Positions 20,177 through 31,703 of a DNA stretch of 64,000 nt are shown piece by piece. The DNA is from Capronia americana (taxonomy: Eukaryota > Ascomycota > Eurotiomycetes > Chaetothyriales > Herpotrichiellaceae). Below the pieces are notes generated by a model, which searched no databases, had not been told where the DNA came from, and saw nothing but the letters and a program-made list of their open reading frames with translations. The stretch covers positions 1 to 64,000 of the forward strand of contig JADWQD010000014.1 in assembly GCA_016110215.1 (NCBI GenBank), given 5' to 3'. Position 1 is the first letter of the stretch. Every line of letters starts with the position of its first letter. The position numbers and the translations under genes were made by a program.

Positions 20177-21492
20177 GTGTGAAGATTGTGGAGCAAGTCG
20201 GAGATGGAACTCATGAGGGTCAAGAGAGAATGGGAGGGCACTTCAGCCAATGTTATAGGCACTCGAAACAAATCCGGCGTGGTGGTCAATGCCGTCTGTC
20301 GTCGGAGCGTTTCGCCAGCATTAGCGGGAGCCGTTTTCCTGCTGCCTCGATTAATTCATTAGACAGACGATTTCTGTCGACTGTAATGAAACTCTTCATA
20401 GAAGAAAGTCTCTTCCAATTCTCTACAAACATTGTCAGCATGGAGAGAATATTGGGATAAGGAGAATGTATAACAATCTGGACAAAGCCTGCGCTGGATC
20501 TCGAAGGCGAAAACGCCGCCGTCAGAGGATCTGCTTCGAGGCGCCAGTCAGGATAATGTCATGCCTGCCCTGTAGTGTGGGCATTTATCCAGTTCCGTTT
20601 TGAGGGAGGCTGGGTGCGAGGTGAGTGGAAGGTGAGCAGAGGGTGAGTGAGGGGTGAGCAGTTAGAATATCCTGTCGGGCGTAAAGGCCCTAAGTCACCT
20701 TTAGAGCTTGCTGGTAAGATAATCACGGACTTGATGAAGGCAAGGGTACCCGGTGTATAGTTGAATGTTATTGTTTTGTCGGCAATAACTGCTACGCTTG
20801 CGCCGCCAAGCTGAAAACCACATGGCGACGCGAGGGGCCCAAATCTGGGTGGCTTTAATTTCCACCTCTCCTTATTTGGTCTCGACTCGTTCGCCACCGT
20901 GCCCGGCTTTCAAGGCTCGATCAACGTGCGTCTGCCTGCAGTACGCGTCTCAGACGCACTGGGTAAGGTTCTCATGATCAGATGGTATATTGAAGGGAGA
21001 CATGACTCGTGCGATTGCCCTCTTCATGCGGTTTCTGGCTTCCGACGTAAGCGACTCGGTTGTGCGATGCAAGGCTTGAGACGAGATCGCGGCCCCATAC
21101 GAAGAACACGCCGATAAAGAAGCCACGAGTGTGGCGTCGCTGAAACGTGCAAGCCACTGCGCCTGGAACGGGCCTTTTGGGCGCTCTAGGAGCAGGACAT
21201 CGCTTCCGAAAGGCTCGTCGTCCTCATCCCGCACGCTTCGTCCTCCACATGTCTTGCCTGGTGGAGTTGACGTTCAATAGTCGAACAGCAAAGTTCCGCT
21301 TGTTCTCACCATGCGAGATGTCCGAGGACGCCAGCAAGACCACATCACGGGGGCGCCGAGAGCATGGCACTGGTACGGACGCGTTCTGGGGGTGAGCGCC
21401 CGTCATAAGGAGTAGGTACATTCTCGTTCCACGAAGGTCAGTCTCTTCCTTTGGCTTCTCCTCCAGCGTGCGCAGTCGCAGTTGTCAAAAGA
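20177..21492. other. Intergenic right flank of the catabolic cluster
   Basis: No gene recognised in 1.3 kb on either strand. It contains an 11-bp tandem repeat at 20620-20663. Confidence 0.5.
20620..20663. repeat. 11-bp tandem repeat, four copies
   Basis: Four consecutive 11-bp units begin GGTGAG: ggtgagtggaa, ggtgagcagag, ggtgagtgagg, ggtgagcagtt. Units 1 and 3 share GGTGAGTG and units 2 and 4 share GGTGAGCAG, so the array looks like a doubled 22-bp unit. Confidence 0.75.
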
Positions 21493-23595
21493 ATGGATCA
21501 AGCAGCAGGCTTCACAAGCGGCACGGGCGCGACCATCGCGTCAGTCCTTCAACACTGGCAGCACAGGGCGGCCCCTCAACGAGCAGGAGTCCAACCTCTC
21601 CCAGATGACCTGCCAAAGGACCGGAAAGGCATGAACATTCAGATCTCCGAGCTACAGCCTGCCCACCTGAATGGAAGTGCACCTTCTACACCACGGACGC
21701 CCAATAAGCAATTCTCTGAACCACAATTACGGAGATGGCCTCACGAACCACAGCCGATCACCAACGACCCAGTGGTCGAGAGATGCCTTGACACGGTCGA
21801 TATCATAATATGCCTGCTTCCATGCGTCCTCATCATGAAGGCTGGGCTTTGTGTCCTCGCACATGAGATCGACAAGACGCACGTCGGGCCTTCAATCGAC
21901 AAGGCCAGCCAACTCACCCTACGTCTAATCGAGTTCAACAGCCAGCTCACCACCATCTTCACCCTCATATTTATTGTGATCGTCTCTACGACCGTCAGGC
22001 GGTACGCGCTATGGAAGGCCGAGAAAGGAGCCACAATCGGAGAGATCGAGCAACTGCACGCTTCGATAAGTCTGACAGCAACGCTCAAAGCGATCTGGTC
22101 ACTCCGCAGATTCACCTTGACCGGCCTCGCACTGATATTCGTCTGGTCGTGGTATTACGTGGGATCGCAGGCGACCACAAGAGAATATTCCTACCGCGAT
22201 TCTGACAGCCACACCACCCAATTGGTTGCGTTCCTCGACTCGAAGGCGATCTCTCCCTTCGTAGGCGACGAGATCAACAAACAACACACCTCGCCCGTCA
22301 AGATCACCGATATGACGGCCAGGTATCATATGTACAACTCTTTCACCGCGGGGACTCAGAAGACAAATGTCCAGGGTGCGAAGTCCGTGCAGGGCGCCGA
22401 CATCTACGGAGCAACGCTCACTCCATGGTACGGACCCGCTCGCGGCCATCCGGACGGCTGGAGGGACCTCGAGTTGGATGACGACAACTGGCTCAAGATA
22501 TCACACATGTCCGACCAACCGGTCATGTCCTCCATCGGGACATCACTGTACTGGCGGAATCTTTCGACGTCGGACCTGAACGCGTGGACGCCTCAGAAGA
22601 TGGTCGGCTCCTTCTACTACGAAGTGTCCAACTTCCAAGCCAACTGCACAGCGCCCTTCCTCTCGACCAAAGAGAAGCCTCGGGGCGCAGTGGCCGCGCT
22701 GTCCACGACCATGAACATGACAACCATGCCCTCCGACCCCAGCAGTCCCCGCGAACTATACTTCTGGCACTGGGTCAACGACACGCACAGCCTGACGTCC
22801 ACGTGCACGATGACCAACGTCACACTGCAGATCGACGCCTTATGCACAGCAGCAACCTGCAAACCGACGCGCGTGAAGCACATCTCCACCTCCCCGCGCA
22901 CGCTTCTCGACTCGGACGTCTTCGCCACCTCGTTCTTCAACTCCATGCTCCTGGCGTGCGGCATGCCGCAGCACGAAGGCGACTTCTCCACGTTCGACAA
23001 CGACAATGGACTCGTCGACCTGAAGAACCAGCTGGAGGAGAATCAACTCAACGACCCAGCGGCTCTTTCGACTGCGGTGGCCGAGGCGCAATTCCCGCTC
23101 TCAATGGCCATCACGAGATTCATGAACACGTACTTCCGATCGTCGCAGATGCTCCGCTACGAGCATGATTTCCAGACCGACCTGTCCGTCAGCGGGTCGA
23201 TCGAGCTGAACGACAACCCGGACTTCACGTTCCTGGCCATGGACGGCGCCATCTATAACCCGCAGTACTCGCTCTCGTGGCCGTGGCTGGCCATGGACAT
23301 CGTCTCCAACGTCGTGCTCCTCCTGGCGGCCATGTGCGCGTTCTGGCTCCGCAAGCATACCCTCGCGCCGGACATTTTTGGTTTCGTGTCCAGTTTGACA
23401 AGGGATAATCCGCACTTGCATCTGCCGGACGGGGGCAGTACGCTTAGCGGGGTCGAACGGAGTAGGGCGATGAACCTGGTGAGAGTGAAGATTGCGGACG
23501 TTGGCGAGGACGCCAGGGTGGGCAGAGTCGCGCTGACACAGATCGACGGACCTGAAGAGGTCAAAGACCTGGAGAAGGGCAAGACCTACTACTGA
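21493..23595 (+). CDS. Fungal multi-pass membrane protein of unknown function
   Basis: An uninterrupted frame of 700 codons from the first ATG. It has an N-terminal polar region, three membrane spans (roughly residues 110-135, 155-175 and 215-235, including 'FTLTGLALIFVWSWYYVGS'), a long probably extracellular or luminal domain with several N-x-S/T sites and about seven cysteines, and a fourth span near residue 610-635 ('MDIVSNVVLLLAAMCAFWL') before a cytosolic tail. This layout is common among lineage-specific Pezizomycotina membrane proteins without assigned function. I recognise no enzymatic or transport motif. It may or may not belong to the catabolic cluster to its left. Confidence 0.75.
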   Translation: MDQAAGFTSGTGATIASVLQHWQHRAAPQRAGVQPLPDDLPKDRKGMNIQISELQPAHLNGSAPSTPRTPNKQFSEPQLRRWPHEPQPITNDPVVERCLDTVDIIICLLPCVLIMKAGLCVLAHEIDKTHVGPSIDKASQLTLRLIEFNSQLTTIFTLIFIVIVSTTVRRYALWKAEKGATIGEIEQLHASISLTATLKAIWSLRRFTLTGLALIFVWSWYYVGSQATTREYSYRDSDSHTTQLVAFLDSKAISPFVGDEINKQHTSPVKITDMTARYHMYNSFTAGTQKTNVQGAKSVQGADIYGATLTPWYGPARGHPDGWRDLELDDDNWLKISHMSDQPVMSSIGTSLYWRNLSTSDLNAWTPQKMVGSFYYEVSNFQANCTAPFLSTKEKPRGAVAALSTTMNMTTMPSDPSSPRELYFWHWVNDTHSLTSTCTMTNVTLQIDALCTAATCKPTRVKHISTSPRTLLDSDVFATSFFNSMLLACGMPQHEGDFSTFDNDNGLVDLKNQLEENQLNDPAALSTAVAEAQFPLSMAITRFMNTYFRSSQMLRYEHDFQTDLSVSGSIELNDNPDFTFLAMDGAIYNPQYSLSWPWLAMDIVSNVVLLLAAMCAFWLRKHTLAPDIFGFVSSLTRDNPHLHLPDGGSTLSGVERSRAMNLVRVKIADVGEDARVGRVALTQIDGPEEVKDLEKGKTYY

Positions 23596-23890
23596 TTGTT
23601 GGGGTGCACGTCTTCTTTCGGACATCATCAGCTATTGTGTAGATATTACGATATATTAACGATCTTTAATTCATAAAGTCTGCTCCTGTTCGCTTCCTCC
23701 AAGACGTCTCTCTGCGGAGACGCAGCCTCTGTTCTTATACCGCACGAATATCAGGAGCATATACTCTGCATGTGGGTAAAGGAATCATGTTTCCAAACCC
23801 TGGTGACGCTCAACACACATCGAAAGCGACCAGTCACTTCTGTGCCTCTTAAACCGCTCGTCGAACTACATACAAGTAACTAATACATGA

Positions 23891-24782
23891 CTACCGTATA
23901 GTGAACCCCCCATCAACCCGAACATCAGCCCCGTTAATCATGCCACTCTCATCCCTGCACAGAAACTCAATCGCGGCAGCGACCTCGTCCGGCACGGCGA
24001 ACCGCCCCGTCGGAATCTCACTCAGATGCTTCGCCTTCTTCTCCTCGTCCGCCCACGCCTTGGCCGCCAGCGCCGTCCACGTCACCGTCGGGGACACCGT
24101 GTTGGACGTGATGCCCTTGGGCCCCCACTCGCTGGCCTGGCACCGCGTCAGCCCGAGCAGGCCGGCCTTGGAGGCGCAGTACGCGCCGTGCCCGTCCAGC
24201 GCCACATGCGCGGCTTGAGACGCGATGGAAACGATGCGGCCAGGTGGTTGTTGCGCTTCGGTTGCGGCGGCGGCAACCCCGACCCTGCGCCGTTGATAGA
24301 GGTGGAAAAACGCATTGCTGCAGTTCAGCGGCCCGAGCAGGTTTGGCAGGAAATTCTTCATTGCTTCCTCACCGGACGTCTCTTCGAGCGGTTGCACGGA
24401 CACGTAGCCCGCGGCATTGACTAGGATGCTGGGAAAGGCGTCCGTCTTCAGGTTATCAATCTGGTTGAAGACTTCCTTGACCGAGGCGTCAGACGTGATG
24501 TCGGTCTCGAACGTGTAGACTCCCGCGGGAGACTCCTTGCCGAATACTCGCGTCACAGTCTCTTGGACGCGGTCTCGCTCAAAGGGAGCGTACAGGAGCA
24601 CCACCTCGGCGCCCTGAGAGTGCAACCGGTGAGCCGTCGTAGAGCCCAGCCCACCTGGCTGCCATGTGAGCATGCCGGTCAAGGACGACGGTTGGTACCT
24701 GGTTGAGTGGGATGTGGAGATGGACTTACTTACCGATGCCGCCGGCTATCACCGCGAGTCGTCCGGAGTACTGAGGTGCCAT
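23891..24782 (-). CDS. Short-chain dehydrogenase/reductase (SDR)
   Basis: Two exons, 24782..24734 and 24654..23891, give 270 residues, typical of classical SDRs. The intron falls in the nucleotide-binding loop; splicing creates 'AGGIGGLGSTTAHRLHS', the G-x3-G-x-G dinucleotide motif. Further marks are 'ILVNAAGY' (NNAG-type), the catalytic Ser in 'IVSIASQAAH', the Y-x3-K in 'YCASKAG' and the C-terminal 'MINGADVRVDGGFTIR'. It resembles sugar-alcohol or 3-oxoacyl-reductase-like SDRs, NAD(P)-dependent and probably cytosolic. A TATA box is 69 bp upstream. The substrate cannot be given. Confidence 0.9.
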
Positions 24783-24850
24783 CGTTGCGCAGAGGAATAC
24801 GACTCAGCGGGGCTCAGTTCTACAGGTTCAACACTGGGGAGGTCTGGGTG

Positions 24851-24857
24851 GTTTTAT
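24851..24857 (-). promoter_or_regulatory. TATA box of the SDR gene
   Basis: Minus-strand TATAAAA, about 70 bp before the ATG at 24782. Confidence 0.5.
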
Positions 24858-25309
24858 ATTCCTTCAAGACGCACGTCACTTCCCCGCATGTTCATTCTGA
24901 ATATGCCGCGATTCGCACCGGCAACAGACCGTTGTGGTCCGACGCGCAGTCCACATGAGCGGATTGCCAGGATAGGTAAACCGACGGATTGGTCAACCAG
25001 AGAACAACGCTCGAATTGATATTGCTTCAAACAGAATGCCAGGGGGGATCAATCTCATGTCATTAAATTTGGCGCCAAATATATACCTGATACTTGCAAG
25101 CACTTCGAGCTCTCTGTACTTTGAGTCTTGCCGCCTCCGGTCCTCCGAAAGCTAAGTACATAGCTCGCTATGACAATGTCTGGACAACAATCCAGTCGCA
25201 CCTCGACACCAATCCATCTGCCCGCTTCCGACAGAGAACTGAATGATAAACAGAGACATTTGCAGTGACCGCTAAAGACAGACGTTCCCATCTTGATGCA
25301 TGGGCGAGA
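24858..25309. other. Intergenic, nothing recognised
   Basis: Holds the upstream part of the SDR promoter and the 3' flank of the Sla1-like gene. No gene seen. Confidence 0.4.
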
Positions 25310-28300
25310 TCAAAAGCCGAATGGATTTGCAGCAGCTAGGTTTCGTCAGTATCAGTGCATAACTCCCAGCCCAGAGATTTTCAAACTTACAGGCATTGGC
25401 AAGGTTTGCCCGTCTTCCAGTGGGCTGAGCCACCAATTTCTTCGGCTGGCTGCCGAATTTGACGTCAGGAGCAGGTCCAGTCTTTTGTGGCTGGAGAGGC
25501 GCCAGCGTTGGCAGCTGCGGCATAGGCGGCAAAGGAGGGACAGGCGGCACCGACGACTGCTGAAAGTTTCCAAATCCATTCTGCTGGGGGGGCTGTCCAA
25601 AGCCGGTGGCTTGTTGCTGGAGTGGCTGCGCTTGGAAGGCAGTCAGTTGGGGTTGGAATGGCTGAGGTTGAGGGAAGCCGGTTTGTTGTGGCTGAATGCC
25701 TTGTCCGAAACCATTTAGCTGTGGTTGAGGAGGTGGTGATCCGAATCCTGTCCTCTGCGGCTGAAGTGCCGGTGGCAGAATAGAATTTATACCACCAGGT
25801 TGTGGACTTTGCTGGAATCCGGTAGGCTGGGGTTGGAAAGATGGACGGGGATCTGCGAAAGGACTTCCTGCAGCATTTCCATTCAGATAAGGTTGCTGGA
25901 ATTGGTTAAATTGCTGTGGCTGCTGGTAGCCGGTGGGTTGAGGAGCAAGACCGAATTGTCCCCCGCCCTGGATTGCCGGAGCAAAGCCAGTGGGTTGTGC
26001 CTGTAGCTGCAACTGCTGGAATTGCTGCTGCAGTCGTTGTTGAGACAGATCATTCAAGCTCTGGCCTGGAGCTGCCTGTGGAGCTGCCGTAGATGGGAAT
26101 CCCGTGAGCTGAGGTTGTAGCGGCCGCAGACCGAACTGGTTCTGATTCGGATTCTGAGGAGCAGATGTCGGTCGAGGCGGAGGCGAAAGAAGTGCAAGGC
26201 CAGTAGATGCCTGCTGAGGCGGCAATGGTCGCTGTCTGGGTACATTGAGCGGTGGCTGAGGTTGAAAGGCAGTGAGTTGAGGCTGCAGCTGTAGCTGAGG
26301 CAGAGGCTGTGGCTGAAAGCCAGTTTGCTGCGGAGGCAGTTGCTGTGGGATTTGCGAGAAGAAGCCCGGATTCGCGCCTGCCTGTTGAGGTTGCTGGACG
26401 GGTGTCGGCAGAACAGGAGTAGGGACCTGTTGTGGTTGAGGGGGCGGTTGGAGTTGCTGCGGCGGCTGTTGGACCGGTGTTGGCGTCGGCTGGAGTGGAG
26501 CCGGTAACGGTCCATCCAGCAACGCTGTCAAGTCTCTCGTCGCACCTGTTGGTTGTTTGGGCATAGGAGGAGCCGTAGGAGCAACCGCTGATTGCGATGC
26601 CGCGGACGCCGCGCGAGGCCGGGCAGGTTGAGTTGGGGCTTTGACTGTCCAGGCATCGTCATCGAAGCCGCTCTGGACTGGGTCTCTTGGAGCAACCTGA
26701 GTGAGCGGCGTGGCTTTCGCTTCCGGAGGTGGCGCCTTCTTTTCGTCCTTCGAGGCAAAAGCATCCGCATCGACAGTATCGCTCGTCGTCCGGGTAGCCT
26801 CGGGTCTGCCCCTGCGCGTGTTGTTACGCAGTTCTCCACCCGCCCCAGAGAACAAGCCTCCTTGTGCCTGTTCTCCATTGGTCCCCGTGCCATTCGTGCT
26901 GGGAGCTCTGGCTCGACCAAACTTCTGGTCCAAGAACTTCATGATCTTAAGAATATCGCCCTCCTTGATACCCAACGTCCGTAAAGTTTCTGCGGTTATA
27001 TCAGGCAGGACGGATTCGTCCATCGAATCTCGGATCATGGCTTGGGAGTACCGCTCGCACTGATGAGGACCAACGCCAGCCTTAAGGAAGAAATCGAACC
27101 AATCGTAATCGGGCGCCTTGGGTTGTTCTGGAGCCTTAGGTTGGACGCTGGCTCCGCTTCGAGAGGAATGGGATGGATCTTGGCTTCGGCGTTTCATCTT
27201 GATCAGATCAGCCACTGGAATGTGCTCTTCGATCGATTCGTTCGTTACCTTTTCAATGTATTCCAGATCTTCTGGCGACATTTTCGTTATCGGAACGGCA
27301 ATCTTGACGCCGTTGACCTTGTGCAAGTGAATCTTGCCGTCCGCCACGGCCAAAAACTGGGCTTCGACTTTAAAAGTGCCAGAGTGGTCTGTCCAGGTCC
27401 TGACTTTAGCAAGGTCTGGCTTCGACCGGCTCTTTTTGCGATCGTCCCTGTCTCTCCGATCCCTCCGATGCTGTGGTTGATCTTCCGCGAGGCTGCTCCC
27501 ACGCTTAGGGATTTCACTGCGGGACCTGGCCGCCTCTGCTTCTTGACGAGCTCTGTCCGCCCGAGCTGCCTCTTTTGCCAGCCGCTCTTCCTCGATCCGA
27601 TTCTGCTCAACCACGGACAAACCTGCGTTAAGTCCTGAACGTGACGGCGGCTCAATGGTCGCGAATCCCGTAATCTCGATGTAGCTGCTGGGCACAACAC
27701 CTTCTTTACCATTCTTGAGACGTCGCACATTCCACCACTCCTCGGATTTAGTATCGTCAAGTACAATCACCTCGTCTCCGACGGCAACAGTGACCTCGTC
27801 CTCCCCTTGAGCCATGAAGTCGTAGAGCACTTGTCCCTTCTTGTGAGTCCCGCCACCACTGGCAGCGCTGATCACCTCCCTGAGACCTTCCGATCGCTGA
27901 GCGCCGGCAATTTCACCCAACGCCGCCACGATCTCCTGTGCAGTATCCTTTGCGCCGGCATGCAGATCCAAACTCTTGCTGGGCCTGACCAGTTCGATGA
28001 AGACGTGCTTGCCTTCGATTGAATAGTGGGTCATTTTGTCGGCAGTCCATTCCTGCTGAGGCCCATCTCTTGACTTTTCGGGAGCAAGCATGATTGTGCC
28101 CGTGGCGATATTAATACCCAGTGTCGTCGGCATCTTCTTCCTCCTCCCCATGGCCGAAACCATTTCACTGATGTTGTACAGGTGGAAACCACCGGGCGAC
28201 CGTAGTTGGCTTGCCTCGTCTTCCAGCGTCGGTACAGCTCTATTGTACGGCGGGGAAGGGAGAGGCCCTTGGGAATGTTCTTGAGATGTAGGTCTGCGCG

Positions 28301-28952
28301 GGAGCGCCGGTGCAGGCTCATCCTCGTCAGATGCCTCGGGGGTAAACTGCTGGCGAGGGGCGGGTGGCGGGGAGGAGATTGTTCGAGCGGCAGTCGGTGA
28401 TGTGGGCGCTCCTCCACCCAGAACGCGGGCTAAGTTGGCAGCAGGGCTGTGAATTGATCTTGCGGGAGACACCGGACTCGCAGGAGTGTCGGGTTCAGCT
28501 GCTGTGGGATTCGAGTATCCACGCGATCGAACGGAAGGGGAGCGCGGTGGTAGGCCGGGAACAGCAGGAGCAGCACTCGAGAGCTCGATGTAGTTGGCTG
28601 GTACGAAACCGTAGTCGTCGCCCACTCCGACCAAGGTCCAGTCGGGGTCGGAGACGTCGTAAACCTTCAGGTCGGCATCTTCGGTGAAAGACACCTCCTC
28701 GTCGGTCTGGCGAGAGTAATCGTAGAGAGCTTTGGCAGCACTGATGGGCTTGGCCTCTTCGACGTAGTTATTCGGGATCAGACCTTCGGGCTCGTCGTCA
28801 TCATCGCCGGCAGCTTTCTTCTTGGCCTTCCACCAGTCGTCTTCGGTGCTCTTTTCGAGAATATAGAGTAGCTCGCCCTCCTTGATTTCTAGCTCGCCTG
28901 CACTCTGTGGGTGGTAATCGTAGACGGCGGTGCATATTGCGACGAAGCCCAT
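25310..28952 (-). CDS. SLA1: Actin cytoskeleton-regulatory protein Sla1
   Basis: Two exons, 28952..25391 and 25335..25310, give 1195 residues. Domains in order: SH3 at about 1-65 ('AVYDYHPQSAGELEIKEGEL'), SH3 at 70-125 ('ALYDYSRQTDEEVSF'), a proline-rich linker, SH3 at 370-430 ('VLYDFMAQGEDEVTVAVGDE'), SHD1 at about 525-590 ('RTWTDHSGTFKVEAQFLA'), the SAM-like SHD2 at about 645-710, and a C-terminal half with about 20 Q/L-x-P-Q-x-TGF repeats. In yeast Sla1 links cargo (NPFxD), clathrin and Pan1/End3 to Arp2/3-driven actin at endocytic sites. The last 26-nt exon restores the ending '...NPFGF', which reading through the donor would lose. The ATG giving 'MGFVAICTAVYDY' is preferred because it abuts the first SH3. 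Confidence 0.95.
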
Positions 28953-29589
28953 AGTGGGTGAGGGCACAGGCTAAGGCCAAGGACAGACGCAGTTACGACA
29001 CGCAAGTGGAGGAATATGCCATCAAAAGAAGATGCGTCGATTCGGAGTAGGTGGTAGAGGAGAGGATACGCAGTCTGGCGGGTTTCACCTCCAAGGCTAA
29101 GCGAACAGTAAGATGGCTGCTAGCGGGTTCTAAGATGTGAGAGGTGAGAGGCGAGAGACGAAAGGTGACGCGGTTCGTCGAGGTGGCTATGATTGTGTCT
29201 TCGCACTGAAGCTCGAGGCCGTCAATGTTGCAAGAAGGCAGGCTGGGAGCAGCAAGTAGTGAAACGTATGGTGATTTGACACGGAGGCTAGGATGTGGTC
29301 GGAGGAGTCGAAGTGTTCATGGTGCTCGATTCAGAGCCAGGGAACCTGCCCGGCGCAACTGGATGCCAAGCCGGCCGGCCTCTTTTCTTCGACTTCCTCG
29401 TGCTCCCCTTAGTGTCCGTTCCAGACGGAATGCTTACATCAACGTGCATGGAACACCGCTGCTCGAGCTTGTATTAGCTTCACCTACGGAGTAGTACTTC
29501 TGTACCCGCTGCTTTACACGACGTCAAGTCTGGGTGCTACGGCTGGTCCCGGCCATCCTGGTGTCGAAGAGACGAAGTCCTCTGTTCAT
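28953..29589. other. Intergenic, Sla1 promoter region
   Basis: Contains the upstream region of the Sla1 gene and the 3' flank of the Yos9-like gene. No other gene recognised. Confidence 0.4.
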
Positions 29590-31064
29590 TCAAATGCCCT
29601 CAGCGTATTCTTCTTGGCTACCAGTAGCATCGTTATCTTCGTCAGCAGCAGCAGCTTTGTCGCCCGTACCTTGTTGCGCACCGTTATCCTCTTCATCATC
29701 ATCGGAAACTACTCCTCTAAGCTGGACATGCCCGTTCACATCATCCAGTCGTTCAATCTTCCAATCCTTCCCCGCAGCGAGTTTCTGGAGCTCCTGTTGG
29801 AAGGAATCAATGTCCTCCTGGCTCAGATCCAGTTTCTTGAGCTGCGCCTTGGACATGCCCGAGATCTGTCCATTCTTCTGCATGATGACCGTCTCAGCCT
29901 TTTCATCTTGCGTCAAGACGATGCGCCCTCTTTCCAGTCTCTTGCCTTCGCGACCGACCAGCTTCATCCCGCCAACCTCTATCCCTCCGAGAACAATCTG
30001 CTGGGACTGGCCGCCTTGATCGAGCGTCTGCTGGAAGATCTTCTCTGCTTCCCGGCGTGCTTGCCATTCTTCTACCTCGTCCTCGGCGACAATCTCGCGG
30101 CAGGTGATAGGATGAGCACGGCTCTCTTTGGGCGGCTGGAACGCGACATCGTTGCACAATCGTGGGGTGTAGATTATCATCATGTAGGCACAAGTCGCAG
30201 TCTCCTTTATCCAGCCAATCCGGTCCGTAAGTTGTGGGTTGCAATGAAACTGCACCTCGATCTTGCGATCATTCCCCGTCAGATCGCAGGGTGTGCCTCC
30301 CGTCAGCCGCTGCACCAGGTAGTTTGTCTCTGCTTTTGACTTGACTTCGGTCGAGAGAGCATTATCCGGATTCGGCTGGGTTTTCGCGTTTTTTGGTTTC
30401 GGCGTTTCAAACTTGCCCAATACGTAGCTCGGCGTGGTTGGATCTTCCTGCGGTGGCCATACCCTCCCATTGGTACCGGGCGGCAGGGCATGAAATTGTG
30501 TCACTTGGGAGTTGTAGCAGAAGGAATATGTCCACCAGCCGGTCGAGTAATATAGACACTGGTTTGAAGCCATCCCTTGCAGCAACTGAGAAGCTCTATC
30601 TACTGCTCGACTCAATTCCTTCTCACGATCGTCCGCAGATGGCTCAGAAGAGGTGCCATTGCTAGCAGCTGCTTTGGCCTCGGGAATGAAGCAGATATGG
30701 GGGTAGCCGTGTAGGAAGAGGCGCTCGTATGAGCCTGTTTGTTCCGAGTCTTCTGGTGCTAGGCCGTCGTGGGAATCTGAGCTGATGCTTGCGGAAACAT
30801 CTTTTCGAAGCGGCTGCGATGATTCTGGTCCGTCAGTCGCCTTGGACTTCAGCAGGGATATTGCATCTGTTTCGGTAATGTACAGGTCTGTGAATTCTAT
30901 GTTATACTGCAAGCGTTAGGGAGTCTCAATATCCGAGGAGAGCGACGCCAGCATACCTGGGGAAAAGCAAATAGGTCATCGTTGACGCTGAAGACGGTCT
31001 CGCTGGAGTTGCACAGTGCAATAAGTAGCAAGATCACACCCCCAAGGAAACGAAGACTCCCCAT
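29590..31064 (-). CDS. YOS9: Yos9 / OS-9 ERAD lectin
   Basis: Exons 31064..30957 and 30906..29590 give 474 residues. The first exon encodes a clear signal peptide ('MGSLRFLGGVILLLIALC'). The MRH (mannose-6-phosphate-receptor homology) domain spans roughly 130-290, with 'CLYYSTGWWTYSFCYNSQ', 'QFH', 'GGTPCDLTGNDRKIEVQF' and 'ETATCAYMMIIYTPRLC' supplying the glycan-binding WW pair and paired cysteines. Family members sit in the ER lumen with the Hrd1 complex and recognise trimmed N-glycans on misfolded proteins. The C-terminal third is charged and acidic. The protein ends '...EEYAEGI' and shows no HDEL/KDEL retention signal. It diverges from the RanGAP gene over about 640 bp. Confidence 0.92.
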
Positions 31065-31703
31065 CCCTTCAATAACGATCAATCACATTATCATGGTGGG
31101 TGGGTGGACAGTTTTAGAAGAACACGTTGAAGGAGCAGCAGCGGCTCTTGGCCGCGACATGAATTCGGCGCGACTTCGGGCGACTTTACAGCTAGAGGAA
31201 ATACCTACAACAGGACAGGCTCGACAGGTGCACACGTGAACTTATTCGCTCCAAAGATCGTTGCGGGGTGGCATCTGACACGGTACAGTCCACTCGTAGC
31301 CCATATCTCTTGCGCCAGAACTTCATTGCTCAGACATACTTCACTTAAAAGCGACAGGCCGCGTTGACGCAGCGCTGTACCAACTCTAGAGTTCCATCAG
31401 TCCATCGACATTATCAGCAACATCGCTCTTAACACGAATGCGTTTGTTTGGATCCGCTCAGCACTAGTTCCTGTAAGCACCCACAGGCAGAGCAGGGTGA
31501 GTCGCACGTGAGCGCGGAGGAGGTTCTAGTATTATCTCCCGCCGCCAAGCGAGCCCCTCGAGGGCAGGGATCCTGCATCTTTTGTTTTCCATTTCCCCTT
31601 CGGACACCAAGCCACCTTCCAAGTTCGATTTCTGCAACAGAGTAGTGGCTAATTCTCAAACCGTCTCGCAACCTGTGCTCCTAATCTCTTCCACATTGCA
31701 ATC
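31065..31703. promoter_or_regulatory. Divergent promoter between Yos9 and RanGAP genes
   Basis: A 639-bp region between two divergently transcribed genes. No TATA box close to either start and no additional gene was recognised. Confidence 0.4.
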
